Assembly: GCF_002355635.1 (NCBI RefSeq)
Contig: NZ_AP017558.1
Coordinates: 744,001-808,000, forward strand
From: Halopenitus persicus
GTDB taxonomy: Archaea; Halobacteriota; Halobacteria; Halobacteriales; Haloferacaceae
Length of the DNA stretch: 64,000 nucleotides
Direction of reading: 5' to 3'
Positions within the stretch are counted from its first letter, which is position 1. Every line of letters begins with the position of its first letter. The translations under genes and the position numbers were made by a program. The notes below the pieces were generated by a model. That model ran no database searches. It was given only the letters and a program-made list of their open reading frames with translations, and was not told where the DNA came from. This document shows, in pieces, positions 47,276 through 55,037 of the stretch.

Positions 47276-48082
47276 CTACTCGACCGTGGTGAAGTGGTGC
47301 TCCCAGTCCCGGTTCGGAAACGCGTTGGGTCGCCCCGTCGATTCGAACGCGTCGACGTGCTCGAGGAGGGCGTCGGCGACGGGACCGGTGAGGATCTCCG
47401 GGTCGTTCCGATACATCGGTCCGCCGACGCAGAGGGCGCCCGGAAGGGTCCCGCGCGGGGCGCGAACCGCGGCGGCGACCGACCGATAGCCCTCCATATA
47501 CTCCCGGTCGTTGACCGCGAACCCGCGGTCGCGCGTCCGTTCGAGGTCGGCGAACAGCTCGTCCCGGTCGGTTATCGTGTGGTCGGTGATCGCCGGCAAT
47601 CCCCGATCGTCCAGGATCGCGTCCACGCGTTCGTCGGGGAACGCCGCGAGGATCGCCTTCCCGGCGGCCGTCGCGTGCAGATGGAAGGTGCTGCCCGCCA
47701 GATGGCCGGCGGCGTTCTCGCTGCCGACCGCGTGGTGGATCGACACCAGGCGGCCGTTCTCGTGGACGGTGAAGTCGGCCTCCTCCCCCGTCTCCGTCGC
47801 GAGGTCGCGAACCGTCTCGCGGATCGCCTCGTACGGGAGCCCCGCGGTGCGGGCGTGCTCCCCCAGCTTCAGAAATCCCAGCCCGACGCGGTACGTCTCG
47901 CCCTCCTTCCGGACGTAGCCGCGGTCGACGAGCGTCGTCAGGTGGTTGTGGGCGGTGCTGCGGGCGATGCCCACGCCGTCGGCGACCTCGAGCAGCGATC
48001 CGCCGTCCTCCGCCAGGAGGAACTCGATGACGTCGAAGCAGGTGTGTATCGATTTGACGGGCCGGCCGGAATCGCGAGCCAT
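47276..48082 (-). CDS. IclR-family transcription regulator
   Basis: 268 residues. An N-terminal winged HTH (about residues 10-70, SLLEVADGVGIARSTAHNHL) is followed by an IclR ligand-binding domain with TAAGKAILAAFPDERVDAIL and GYRSVAAAVRAP. It is a local regulator, probably sensing a catabolic substrate. It is divergent from an aldolase gene, and the TATA-like CTTAAG at about 48107-48112 lies 25 nt before its ATG. Its likely targets are the aldolase and the FAD oxidoreductases of this block. Confidence 0.92.
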   Translation of the reverse strand: MARDSGRPVKSIHTCFDVIEFLLAEDGGSLLEVADGVGIARSTAHNHLTTLVDRGYVRKEGETYRVGLGFLKLGEHARTAGLPYEAIRETVRDLATETGEEADFTVHENGRLVSIHHAVGSENAAGHLAGSTFHLHATAAGKAILAAFPDERVDAILDDRGLPAITDHTITDRDELFADLERTRDRGFAVNDREYMEGYRSVAAAVRAPRGTLPGALCVGGPMYRNDPEILTGPVADALLEHVDAFESTGRPNAFPNRDWEHHFTTVE

Positions 48083-48120
48083 CATCCGACGGTTGGGAAA
48101 CATCCTCTTAAGGGTTGTGC

Positions 48121-48208
48121 GGACCCGCCCGAAACGCCGACCGAAATCGTCCGGAGCGCCGACCGGACCCGCCCGAAACGCCGACCGAAATCGTCCGGAG
48201 CGCCGACC
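48121..48208. repeat. 44-bp tandem duplication in a divergent promoter region
   Basis: A 44-base unit beginning GGACCCGCCCGAAACGCCGA starts at 48121 and again at 48165. Internally it is built from two related ~22-base parts, and partial copies continue to about 48230. It sits between the IclR regulator and aldolase genes. Confidence 0.9.
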
Positions 48209-48325
48209 GGAGTCGTCCGGAGCCGGCCGTCCGGGTGGCCGGATCCCTCCGTCGTCCGTCGGGGGGTTCGCAGCCGAACGTTCCGAAAGCGGAATACCTT
48301 ATGTCGTCCGCGAATAGGTGCGCGT

Positions 48326-49108
48326 ATGAACGGGATCGAGGCTCGGCTCGAACGCATCGGCACGGACGGTCGCATCGTGAACATTCCGATGGACCACGGG
48401 ATAACGATCGGCGCGACGGACGGGCTGAAGGACATCGAATCGACGATCGACGCGGTGACACGGGGCGGGGCTGACAGCGTGCTGACACAGAAGGGACTGT
48501 CGCCGCGCGTCCATCCGAACAAGAACGGCGCCGGCTACATCATCCACCTCAACGCCTCCACCGTCCTCGGCGAGGCGGACCCGAACGACAAACGGCTGAC
48601 GGGAACCGTCAGGGAGGCCGTGCGGCGCGGCGCCGACGCGGTGTCGATCCACCTGAACGTCGGCAGCCTCCAGGAGGGCGACCAGATCCACGACCTCGCG
48701 AACGTGACCGAGACCGCGGCCGAATACGGAATGCCCGTGCTGGCGATGACGTACGCACGCGGTCCCGGGGTCGACGAACACGACCCGGAGGCGCTCGGCC
48801 ACGCGGTCCGGCTGGGTGAGGAGGCCGGCGCCGACGTCGTCAAGACCGCCTGGAGCGGCGACGCGGAGAGCTTCGAACACGTGGTCGAGTCGACGGCGAA
48901 GCCCGTCATCGTGGCCGGCGGGAGCCCCGAGGGCGACCGGGCGCAGCTCGAGCAGGTTCGCGGCGCCATCGACGCCGGCGCCGCCGGGGTCTCGATGGGC
49001 CGGTCGGTGTTCCAGCACGAGGATCCCGAGGGCATAACGCGGGCGGTGGCCAGCATCGTCCACGATGACGCGACCGTCGACGAGGCGCTCTCCGCCGGCG
49101 GGCTGTGA
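48326..49108 (+). CDS. DhnA-type class I aldolase (ADH synthase / FBA-like)
   Basis: 260 residues, TIM barrel. The N-terminal IPMDHGITIGATDGLKDIE and the Schiff-base lysine in ADVVKTAWSGD, with a possible acid in MTYARG, match 2-amino-3,7-dideoxy-D-threo-hept-6-ulosonate synthase and DhnA aldolases. In haloarchaea that synthase starts the alternative aromatic pathway, but the catabolic neighbours here could also mean a different aldolase substrate. TATA-like ATACCTTATG lies about 30 nt upstream. It is divergent from the IclR gene. Confidence 0.85.
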   Translation: MNGIEARLERIGTDGRIVNIPMDHGITIGATDGLKDIESTIDAVTRGGADSVLTQKGLSPRVHPNKNGAGYIIHLNASTVLGEADPNDKRLTGTVREAVRRGADAVSIHLNVGSLQEGDQIHDLANVTETAAEYGMPVLAMTYARGPGVDEHDPEALGHAVRLGEEAGADVVKTAWSGDAESFEHVVESTAKPVIVAGGSPEGDRAQLEQVRGAIDAGAAGVSMGRSVFQHEDPEGITRAVASIVHDDATVDEALSAGGL

Positions 49109-49135
49109 GGAACGACGGCGGGCGTCGGCGCGTCT

Positions 49136-50287
49136 TCAGGCGCTGACGTACGTCTCGTGAAGCGCCGCCCCGCGCTCGAACCGGTCGGCGGTCAATTCGG
49201 AGACGTCGACGGTGCTGGCCGCCCCGTCGAGGACCAGCTCCGAGACCACCTGCCCGGCGGCCGGCGACTGCATGAAGCCGTGTCCGGAGAAGCCGGTCAC
49301 GGTGACGAACCCCGGCCGACTCTCCTCGATGATCGGGTGATGGTCCGGCGTCATCGCGTACAGCCCCGCCCAGCCGCGGACGATCTCCGATTCGGGGCCG
49401 AAGCGGTCGCTCACGGTCGCGGCGTGTTCGAGCGTCTCGGCCGCCCACCCGAGGTCGTGTGAGGTTCGATAGGCGTCGGGGTCCCGCTCCGGGTCCTCGC
49501 TCGCGAAGTGGCCGCCGACCAGGGCCGCCCCGTCGCGTTCGGGACGGAAGTAGACGCCGTCGTCGAGGTCGGTGACGAAGGGGGTGTCCTCGGGGACGGG
49601 CGTCTCGGGGTTCACGACCATCGCTTGCCGGCGACGCGGGGAGACCGGCAACCGAACGCCGGCCATGCGGGCGATCCGCGGCGACCACGACCCGGCGGCG
49701 TTGACGACGACGTCCGCCTCGTATCGGCCGGCAGTCGTGTCGACGCCGCGGACCGCCTCGCCCGACCTGAGCACGTCGGTCACCTCGACGCCGGTTTCGA
49801 CGGTTGCCCCGGCCTCCGCCGCCGCGCGCGAGAACCCCTGGAGGCCGAGGTGTGGGTCCGCGAACCCGTCGGTCGGACAGTAGGCGGCCCCGGCGTACGT
49901 CTCGGTCCGCAATCCCGGAACGTGCCGGCGTGCGTCCTCGGACGCGAGGAACTCGCTGGGAACCCCGTGGTCGTTCTGGACGGGGATGGTTTCCCGAAAC
50001 AGGTCCGCGGTCGCGTCCGTCCGCGCCAGGTAGAGATATCCCGGACGCCGGTAGCCGATGTCGACGCCGAACGTCTCCTCGAAGGACTCCCAAACGTCGA
50101 TGCTCGCCAGCGACAGGCGAATGCTCACCGGGGTCGAGAACTGAGCCCGGATCCCGCCGGCGGCGCGGTCGGTGGCGCCCGCGCCGATCGACGACTTCTC
50201 GAGCACGGTCACGTCCGCACCGCGGTCGGCGAGATAATACGCACAGGCGAACCCGACGATGCCGCCGCCCACCACGATGACGCGCAT
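49136..50287 (-). CDS. DAO-family FAD-dependent oxidoreductase, paralogue 1
   Basis: 383 residues. FAD site VIVVGGGIVGFACAYYLA begins at residue 3. The end motif is VTGFSGHGFMQSPAAGQVVSELVL. Very similar to its upstream neighbour at 50639-51823 throughout, including ADVTVLEKSSIGAGATDRA. Substrates of the family include sarcosine, dimethylglycine, D-amino acids and hydroxyproline isomers. TATA-like TTTAAGAG lies about 25 nt upstream on the minus strand. Confidence 0.9.
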   Translation of the reverse strand: MRVIVVGGGIVGFACAYYLADRGADVTVLEKSSIGAGATDRAAGGIRAQFSTPVSIRLSLASIDVWESFEETFGVDIGYRRPGYLYLARTDATADLFRETIPVQNDHGVPSEFLASEDARRHVPGLRTETYAGAAYCPTDGFADPHLGLQGFSRAAAEAGATVETGVEVTDVLRSGEAVRGVDTTAGRYEADVVVNAAGSWSPRIARMAGVRLPVSPRRRQAMVVNPETPVPEDTPFVTDLDDGVYFRPERDGAALVGGHFASEDPERDPDAYRTSHDLGWAAETLEHAATVSDRFGPESEIVRGWAGLYAMTPDHHPIIEESRPGFVTVTGFSGHGFMQSPAAGQVVSELVLDGAASTVDVSELTADRFERGAALHETYVSA

Positions 50288-50638
50288 GGAGGGAAGTGTT
50301 CACATGGTCTCTTAAATGTGGTCGCTCGACCGTCGTGTTCGGCGATCGTGGACGGCGGATAACGGCCCTATGTCTGTCAGATCGCTGTGGAGTCGATATA
50401 TATCGGAACGGGAACAAGCAAAATTTTCCGGGAGATCCGCCGGATGGCCGTGGATCACGGTCGATCGTCGGTTCCGCCGTCTGCTTCGTCGGTTCCGCCG
50501 TCTGCTTCGTCGGTTCACCGATCGTGGATCGCCGGGTCGGCGTTCGCTGCGGTCAACGCTCGCTGCGGTCGAGCTCACCGTGCTCGGAGGGACCCGCGGA
50601 ACGGCACCCGTGAGGAACCGCGATCGCGGAGGAAACGA
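50288..50638. other. 351-base gene-free gap between paralogous oxidoreductases
   Basis: No convincing ORF. It holds the TATA-like box of the downstream oxidoreductase near 50308-50318, a 12-base palindrome CGATATATATCG at 50394-50405, an AAAATTTT palindrome at 50420-50427, and a 21-bp tandem repeat GTCGGTTCCGCCGTCTGCTTC at 50467 and 50488 with a partial copy at 50509. The palindromes are possible regulator sites; no direct evidence. Confidence 0.75.
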
Positions 50639-51823
50639 TCAGTCGATCGCGGTCGTCTCCGCGAGCGTCTCCCCGCGCTCGAACCGGTCGGCGGTCAGGT
50701 CGGAGACGTCGACGGTGGTCGCCTCCCCGTCGAGAACCAGCTCCGAGACCACCCGTCCGGTGGCCGGGGAGTGCATAAAGCCGTGCCCGGAGAAGCCGCA
50801 GGCGTTGACGAAGCCGGGGATCGTCTCCTCGATGATCGGGTGGTGGTCCGGCGTCACCGCGTACAGCCCGGCCCAGCCGCGGCGCATCTCGGTCTCGGGC
50901 CCGAAGTACGTCGCGACGTCGGTGAGGCGGTCGAGCACCTCGACGGCCCAGTCCAGGTCGTGTCGGGTGCGGAAGCCGTCGGGGTCCATCTCCGGATCGT
51001 GGTCCGCGTAGTGACCGCCGGCCACCACGCCGCCGTCGCGCTCCGGCCGGAAGTGGGTGCGCCGGTCGACGTCGACGACGAACGGATGGTCCTCGGGCAC
51101 GCCGGTCTCCGGGTCGAGGACCACGAGCTGTCGTCGCTTCGGGGCGATCGGCACGTCGACCCCGGCCATCGCGGCGACCTCGCCGGCCCACGCGCCGGCG
51201 GCGTTGACGACGAACTCGGACCGGATCCGGCCCGCGGTGGTCTCGACGCCGGTCACCGCGCCCGAGCCCGAGCCCGCGCCCGAGCCCGCGCTCTCGCCGG
51301 TTCGGAGCACGTCGGTGACCTCGACGCCGGTTTCGACCGTTGCCCCGGCCTCGGTCGCCGCGCGGGAGAACCCCTGAAGGCCGAGGTGGGGGTCGGCCCA
51401 CCCGTCCGAGCGAAGGACGGAGGCGCCGGCGACGTCCGCGGTCCGGAGCGCCGGGTACCGGTCGGCGACGGTCTCGCGGTCCAGGTACTCGCTGGGCACG
51501 CCGTGGTCGTTCTGCGTCCGGACGTTTCGCCGGAGCTGGGTGGCGGTTTCGTCCTCCCGTGCGAGAAAGAGATAGCCCATCCGCCGATACTCGACGTCGG
51601 TGCCGAACCGCTCCGGGAACGTCTCCCACACCGGGACGCTCGCCTTCGAGAGCTCGATGTTCACCGGCGAGGCGAACTGCGACCGGATCCCGCCGTTCGC
51701 GCGGTCGGTGCTGCCCGCGCCGATCGACGACTTCTCGAGCACGGTCACGTCCGCGCCGCGCTCGGCGAGATGATACGCCGAGGCCAGACCGACGATCCCG
51801 CCGCCGACGACGGTCACGTCCAT
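50639..51823 (-). CDS. DAO-family FAD-dependent oxidoreductase, paralogue 2
   Basis: 394 residues, with the same motif set as the neighbour: VTVVGGGIVGLASAYHLA at the start and ACGFSGHGFMHSPATGRVVSELVL near the end. A Ser/Gly/Ala low-complexity loop around residue 205 is coded by a small repeat (GAGSGSGA). The pair probably came from a local duplication and may act on different stereoisomers or substrates. A clear TATA box (minus strand ACCCTTATATAG at 51869-51880) gives a leader of about 25 nt. Confidence 0.9.
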   Translation of the reverse strand: MDVTVVGGGIVGLASAYHLAERGADVTVLEKSSIGAGSTDRANGGIRSQFASPVNIELSKASVPVWETFPERFGTDVEYRRMGYLFLAREDETATQLRRNVRTQNDHGVPSEYLDRETVADRYPALRTADVAGASVLRSDGWADPHLGLQGFSRAATEAGATVETGVEVTDVLRTGESAGSGAGSGSGAVTGVETTAGRIRSEFVVNAAGAWAGEVAAMAGVDVPIAPKRRQLVVLDPETGVPEDHPFVVDVDRRTHFRPERDGGVVAGGHYADHDPEMDPDGFRTRHDLDWAVEVLDRLTDVATYFGPETEMRRGWAGLYAVTPDHHPIIEETIPGFVNACGFSGHGFMHSPATGRVVSELVLDGEATTVDVSDLTADRFERGETLAETTAID

Positions 51824-51868
51824 GTGATCGCCTCCCGGAACATCGTTCGTACGGTACTGCGACAGCAA

Positions 51869-51880
51869 CTATATAAGGGT
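51869..51880 (-). promoter_or_regulatory. TATA box of paralogue 2
   Basis: The minus strand reads ACCCTTATATAG, one of the clearest TATA boxes in the window; transcription would start near 51848. Confidence 0.55.
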
Positions 51881-52011
51881 TTCTCCGGTGTGAACCGACC
51901 GCCGTGCGGAAACCGCGCCGTCGCTGACGGAACCCCGGCGACCGACGCGCGGATCCGGCCCGGATCGCGGAAACACGAATCCTTTTATCACCCTTTCTCC
52001 ATCGGTATGGT

Positions 52012-52842
52012 ATGCGTGTACTCGTCACGGGTGCTAGCGGACGCGTCGCCGACGGGATCAAGAACCACCTCGAGGGGGACCCGGCATACGAGTTCGTCTA
52101 CCTCGACCGGGAGGACGGTCCCGACGTCGACCACGTCGCCGACGTCGCCGACTACGAGGCGATCCGGCCCGCGTTCGACGACGTCGACGCGGTCATCCAT
52201 CTGGCGGCGTATCCGACCACCGACGGCACCTGGGAGCAGGTGCTCAACAGCAACATCATCGGGACGCGAAACGTGCTGGAGGCGGCGGCGGACGCCGAAG
52301 TCAGCGACTTCGTGTTCGCCTCCTCGATCCACGCGGCCGGGATGTGGGAGGAGGAGAACAAGCCGGGGATCTACGACATCGACGACGACGTCACCGTCAC
52401 CGTCGACGACCAGGAGCGGCCGGACTCCTATTACGGCGTCTCGAAGGCGTACGGCGAGGACATCGGGCGGTATTACGTCGAGCAGCGCGAGTTCCCCGCG
52501 CAGTTCTACGCCATCCGCATCGCGAGCATCCGCGCCGGCAAGTACGACAACCCGTACGGCGACGCCGAGCTCGGGGTCGAGCAGGGCGACTGGGAGCGCG
52601 GCAGCGAGGCGTACGTCACGCAGGTAAAACGGCTGAAGGGGACCTGGCTCTCGCTGCGGGACTTCGCCCAGATCCTCGAGTGCTGCTTCGAGGACGACGA
52701 GGTGGAGTGGGGCGCCTTCTTCGGCACCAGCGAGAACGACCGGAGCTGGTTCGACATCGAACACACCAAGGAGGTGCTGGGATACGAGCCGCGGGACCGC
52801 GCGGAGGACTGGCAGTCGCCGCCGCCCGAACTCGTTGAGTGA
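52012..52842 (+). CDS. SDR-family NAD-dependent dehydrogenase/epimerase (Azf-like)
   Basis: 276 residues, extended SDR fold. VLVTGASGRVADGI (GxxGxxG) starts at residue 3 and the catalytic YGVSKAYGE holds the YxxxK pair. It resembles haloarchaeal uronate/aldose-dehydrogenase-like and glucose-6-phosphate dehydrogenase Azf-type SDRs. TATA-like CTTTTATC lies about 27 nt before the ATG, so a leaderless mRNA is likely. It is the first of two plus-strand genes on the right side of the island. Confidence 0.85.
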   Translation: MRVLVTGASGRVADGIKNHLEGDPAYEFVYLDREDGPDVDHVADVADYEAIRPAFDDVDAVIHLAAYPTTDGTWEQVLNSNIIGTRNVLEAAADAEVSDFVFASSIHAAGMWEEENKPGIYDIDDDVTVTVDDQERPDSYYGVSKAYGEDIGRYYVEQREFPAQFYAIRIASIRAGKYDNPYGDAELGVEQGDWERGSEAYVTQVKRLKGTWLSLRDFAQILECCFEDDEVEWGAFFGTSENDRSWFDIEHTKEVLGYEPRDRAEDWQSPPPELVE

Positions 52843-52861
52843 GTCCGCCCGTCACGTCCTG

Positions 52862-52906
52862 CCGGAGCTGCCGGAGCCGCCGGAGTTGCCGGAGCCGCCG
52901 GAGCTA
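52862..52906. repeat. 9-bp tandem repeat, five copies
   Basis: CCGGAGNNN repeats at 52862, 52871, 52880, 52889 and 52898, in the gap between the SDR and proline-racemase-family genes. Confidence 0.9.
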
Positions 52907-52953
52907 CCGGGGTCGGCAGAACGTTTAGGAGGCGAGCGGCCGCAGACGCCGAT

Positions 52954-53985
52954 ATGCGCTGGGAGCCGCCGGACGACTGGCCGCGGATCGAGACGATCGA
53001 GTCACACGCCGGCGGCGAGCCGCTCCGCATCGTCGTCGACGGGATGCCGGACCTGCCGGGCGAGACGATGCTCGAAAAGCGACGATACGCCCGCGACCAT
53101 CACGACGACCTCCGAACGGCGCTGATGCTGGAGCCCCGGGGCCACGCCGACATGTACGGCGCCGTCCTCACGGAGCCGGTGACTCCGGACGGCGACGCAG
53201 GCGTCCTCTTCACGCACACTGACGGATACAGCACGATGTGCGGCCACGGCGTCATCGCGCTCGGAACGGTGCTGCCCGAGACCGACCGCCTGGATCGCGA
53301 CACCGAGAACGAGGACGAGGGTCCCGTCCTACGGCTGGACACGCCGGCCGGCCGCGTCACCGCACGTCCGACGATCGAGGACGGCCGGGTCGAGCGCGTG
53401 GCCTTCGAGAACGTCCCGGCCTACGTCGTCTCACTGGAGGAGTCCGTGCACGTCCCCGACTACGGCCGGATCGAGTACGATCTGGCGTTCGGCGGCGCGT
53501 ACTACGCCTACTGTGACGCCGCGCAGTTCGACGTCTCGGTGGACGGCGATTCGGTGGCCGACCTCATCGACGTCGGCCGGGCGGTGAAAGGAGCCGTCGC
53601 GGACGACGTGTCGATCACCCACCCGGCAGAGGAGGACCTCGGGTTCCTGTACGGGGTCGTGCTCACGGACGAGCCGCGGGGAGACGGCGACGTGCGCAAC
53701 GCGTGCGTCTTCGCCGACGGGGAGGTCGACCGGAGCCCGACGGGGACGGGCGTCAGCGGCCACCTCGCGCTCGGGCACGCCCGGGGAACGCTCGCGCCCG
53801 ACGAGCCGTACGTCGTGGAGAGCGTCATCGGGTCCACGTTCACCGGCCGGATCCGCGACGTCGTCGACTACCACGGCCACGAGGCGGTGGTGCCGGAGAT
53901 CGAGGGGAGCGCACACGTGACCGGAACGAGCACGTTCACCGTCGATCCCGCGGACCCGCTGGGAGCCGGCTTCGCCCTGTGGTGA
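52954..53985 (+). CDS. Trans-3-hydroxy-L-proline dehydratase-like (proline racemase family)
   Basis: 343 residues. The first active-site cysteine is Cys96 in TDGYSTMCGHGVIALG. At the second site the family motif SPCGTG is SPTGTG, with Thr263 in place of cysteine. In the family this Cys/Thr pair marks trans-3-hydroxy-L-proline dehydratases rather than proline racemases or 4-hydroxyproline epimerases. It would make pyrroline-2-carboxylate. The neighbouring DAO and SDR genes fit an imino-acid catabolic cluster, though no pyrroline reductase is visible. Confidence 0.85.
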   Translation: MRWEPPDDWPRIETIESHAGGEPLRIVVDGMPDLPGETMLEKRRYARDHHDDLRTALMLEPRGHADMYGAVLTEPVTPDGDAGVLFTHTDGYSTMCGHGVIALGTVLPETDRLDRDTENEDEGPVLRLDTPAGRVTARPTIEDGRVERVAFENVPAYVVSLEESVHVPDYGRIEYDLAFGGAYYAYCDAAQFDVSVDGDSVADLIDVGRAVKGAVADDVSITHPAEEDLGFLYGVVLTDEPRGDGDVRNACVFADGEVDRSPTGTGVSGHLALGHARGTLAPDEPYVVESVIGSTFTGRIRDVVDYHGHEAVVPEIEGSAHVTGTSTFTVDPADPLGAGFALW

Positions 53986-54516
53986 CCCGGCTGCACCACC
54001 GCGGCGGAGCGTGCTGGGGCCCCCGTCGGCAACGGTCACGCGACGGTCACGCGACGGTCGCGCGACGGCGATGGCGGGCACGTCGATCGGTTCGGGAAAA
54101 CGACGTCGAGTCCGAGTGGTCGGTCTTCGTGATCCCGGTTTGTTTATAATATATCGATTAATATTCAACTATTATAATATTATAAATATAATATAGTAGT
54201 AAATATAATTGGTGGCTGAACTACGGAACTCGAGTGCAATTCGTGACTCTTGAGCAGTCAACGAACGACTAGAATACGATCCGTCCGAGATCGTGAACCA
54301 GTATATAAACATCACAACTCAAACAGAAGTCCATATTGATAATAACCTAAATATAATATATTTATATATTGTATATCATATATTATATTTTGTATTAACG
54401 CACATATACGATCATACATATGTTTATCTAATCACGTAGCTAGCGGATGAAAACGGGGAGACGAAGTGGAGGGAAAACTAAAGCTATAGACGGATCGGAG
54501 CGGTAGGCGAAGACGT
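53986..54516. other. 531-base gene-free gap with a strongly AT-rich core
   Basis: No convincing ORF. From about 54140 to 54430 the sequence is very AT-rich, unlike the rest of the window. It has a 14-base palindrome TTATAATATTATAA (54172-54185) and a perfect 13-base inverted repeat AAATATAATATAT (54349-54361) / ATATATTATATTT (54378-54390) with a 16-base loop. Short ACGGTCACGCG duplications at about 54037-54060 precede it. It closes the island on the right. Confidence 0.85.
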
Positions 54517-54840
54517 ATGTCGTGGTATGTTCTCGTACTCGCAGGCCTGTTCGAGATCGGCTGGGCGATCGGGCTTGAATATTCGGACGGACTCTCGAAA
54601 CCCGTGCCAACGGTCGGCACGGCCGTCGCTCTCATCATCAGCATGGTACTGCTGGCACAGGCCGTGAAGGATCTCCCGATCGGCACGGCATACGCCGTCT
54701 GGACGGGTATCGGGGCCGTCGGGACGGCCACGCTCGGTATCCTCCTCTTCGACGAGCCCGCCGCCCTCGCCAGAATATCGTTCATCGGCGTGATCGTCGT
54801 CGGCATCGTTGGCCTCCACGCCGTCTCGGGCGGCCAGTGA
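54517..54840 (+). CDS. sugE: Small multidrug resistance family exporter, Gdx/SugE subtype
   Basis: 107 residues, four membrane helices. The central glutamate is Glu13 in [15 protein letters not shown]. Sequence features [22 protein letters not shown] and the early Trp/Gly pattern favour the Gdx/SugE (guanidinium exporter) subtype over EmrE. It would exchange guanidinium-like cations for protons as an antiparallel dimer. No riboswitch was recognised upstream. It lies next to an AT-rich gap. Confidence 0.88.
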   Translation: MSWYVLVLAGLFEIGWAIGLEYSDGLSKPVPTVGTAVALIISMVLLAQAVKDLPIGTAYAVWTGIGAVGTATLGILLFDEPAALARISFIGVIVVGIVGLHAVSGGQ

Positions 54841-54942
54841 CACAGCCAGTCAAGCACACCCATCCACTCACAGTCACCCAGACACAGCCACACACAACCC
54901 ACTCATTCACAGCCACCCACGCACAACCACACGGGACGTGAT
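54841..54942. repeat. C/A-rich strand-asymmetric tract with imperfect 26-base repeats
   Basis: On the plus strand the tract is nearly all C and A with few G or T, e.g. CACAGCCACACACAACCCAC and CACAGCCACCCACGCACAAC, spaced about 26 bases. It lies directly after the exporter stop and before the PccB promoter. Confidence 0.7.
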
Positions 54943-55013
54943 TACGACGATCGTCGTATCGGAGCTCGTCGCATAACAGAACCCTTTTGCCCCGTCTGGC
55001 GGAGTGACACACA

Positions 55014-55037
55014 ATGAGTCAGGGTGGTCCGACGTGA
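55014..55037 (+). other. Possible 7-codon leader ORF ahead of pccB
   Basis: ATG AGT CAG GGT GGT CCG ACG TGA codes for MSQGGPT and ends with a TGA that overlaps the pccB GTG by four bases (GTGA). A TATA-like ACCCTTTTG at 54981-54989 is about 27 nt before this ATG, so the mRNA would begin with this ORF. It is unproven. Confidence 0.35.

Noticed and set aside
54140-54430. Replication origin
   Set aside because: AT-rich with inverted repeats, but no ORB-like repeats and no cdc6/orc1 gene nearby.
54140-54516. Guanidine riboswitch before the Gdx-type exporter
   Set aside because: I looked for conserved guanidine-riboswitch stem motifs and saw none; the region is low-complexity AT.
54432-54902. 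Minus-strand ORF opposite the SMR exporter
   Set aside because: Cys/Trp-rich nonsense translated from the C/A tract; the exporter on the other strand is a clear SMR protein.
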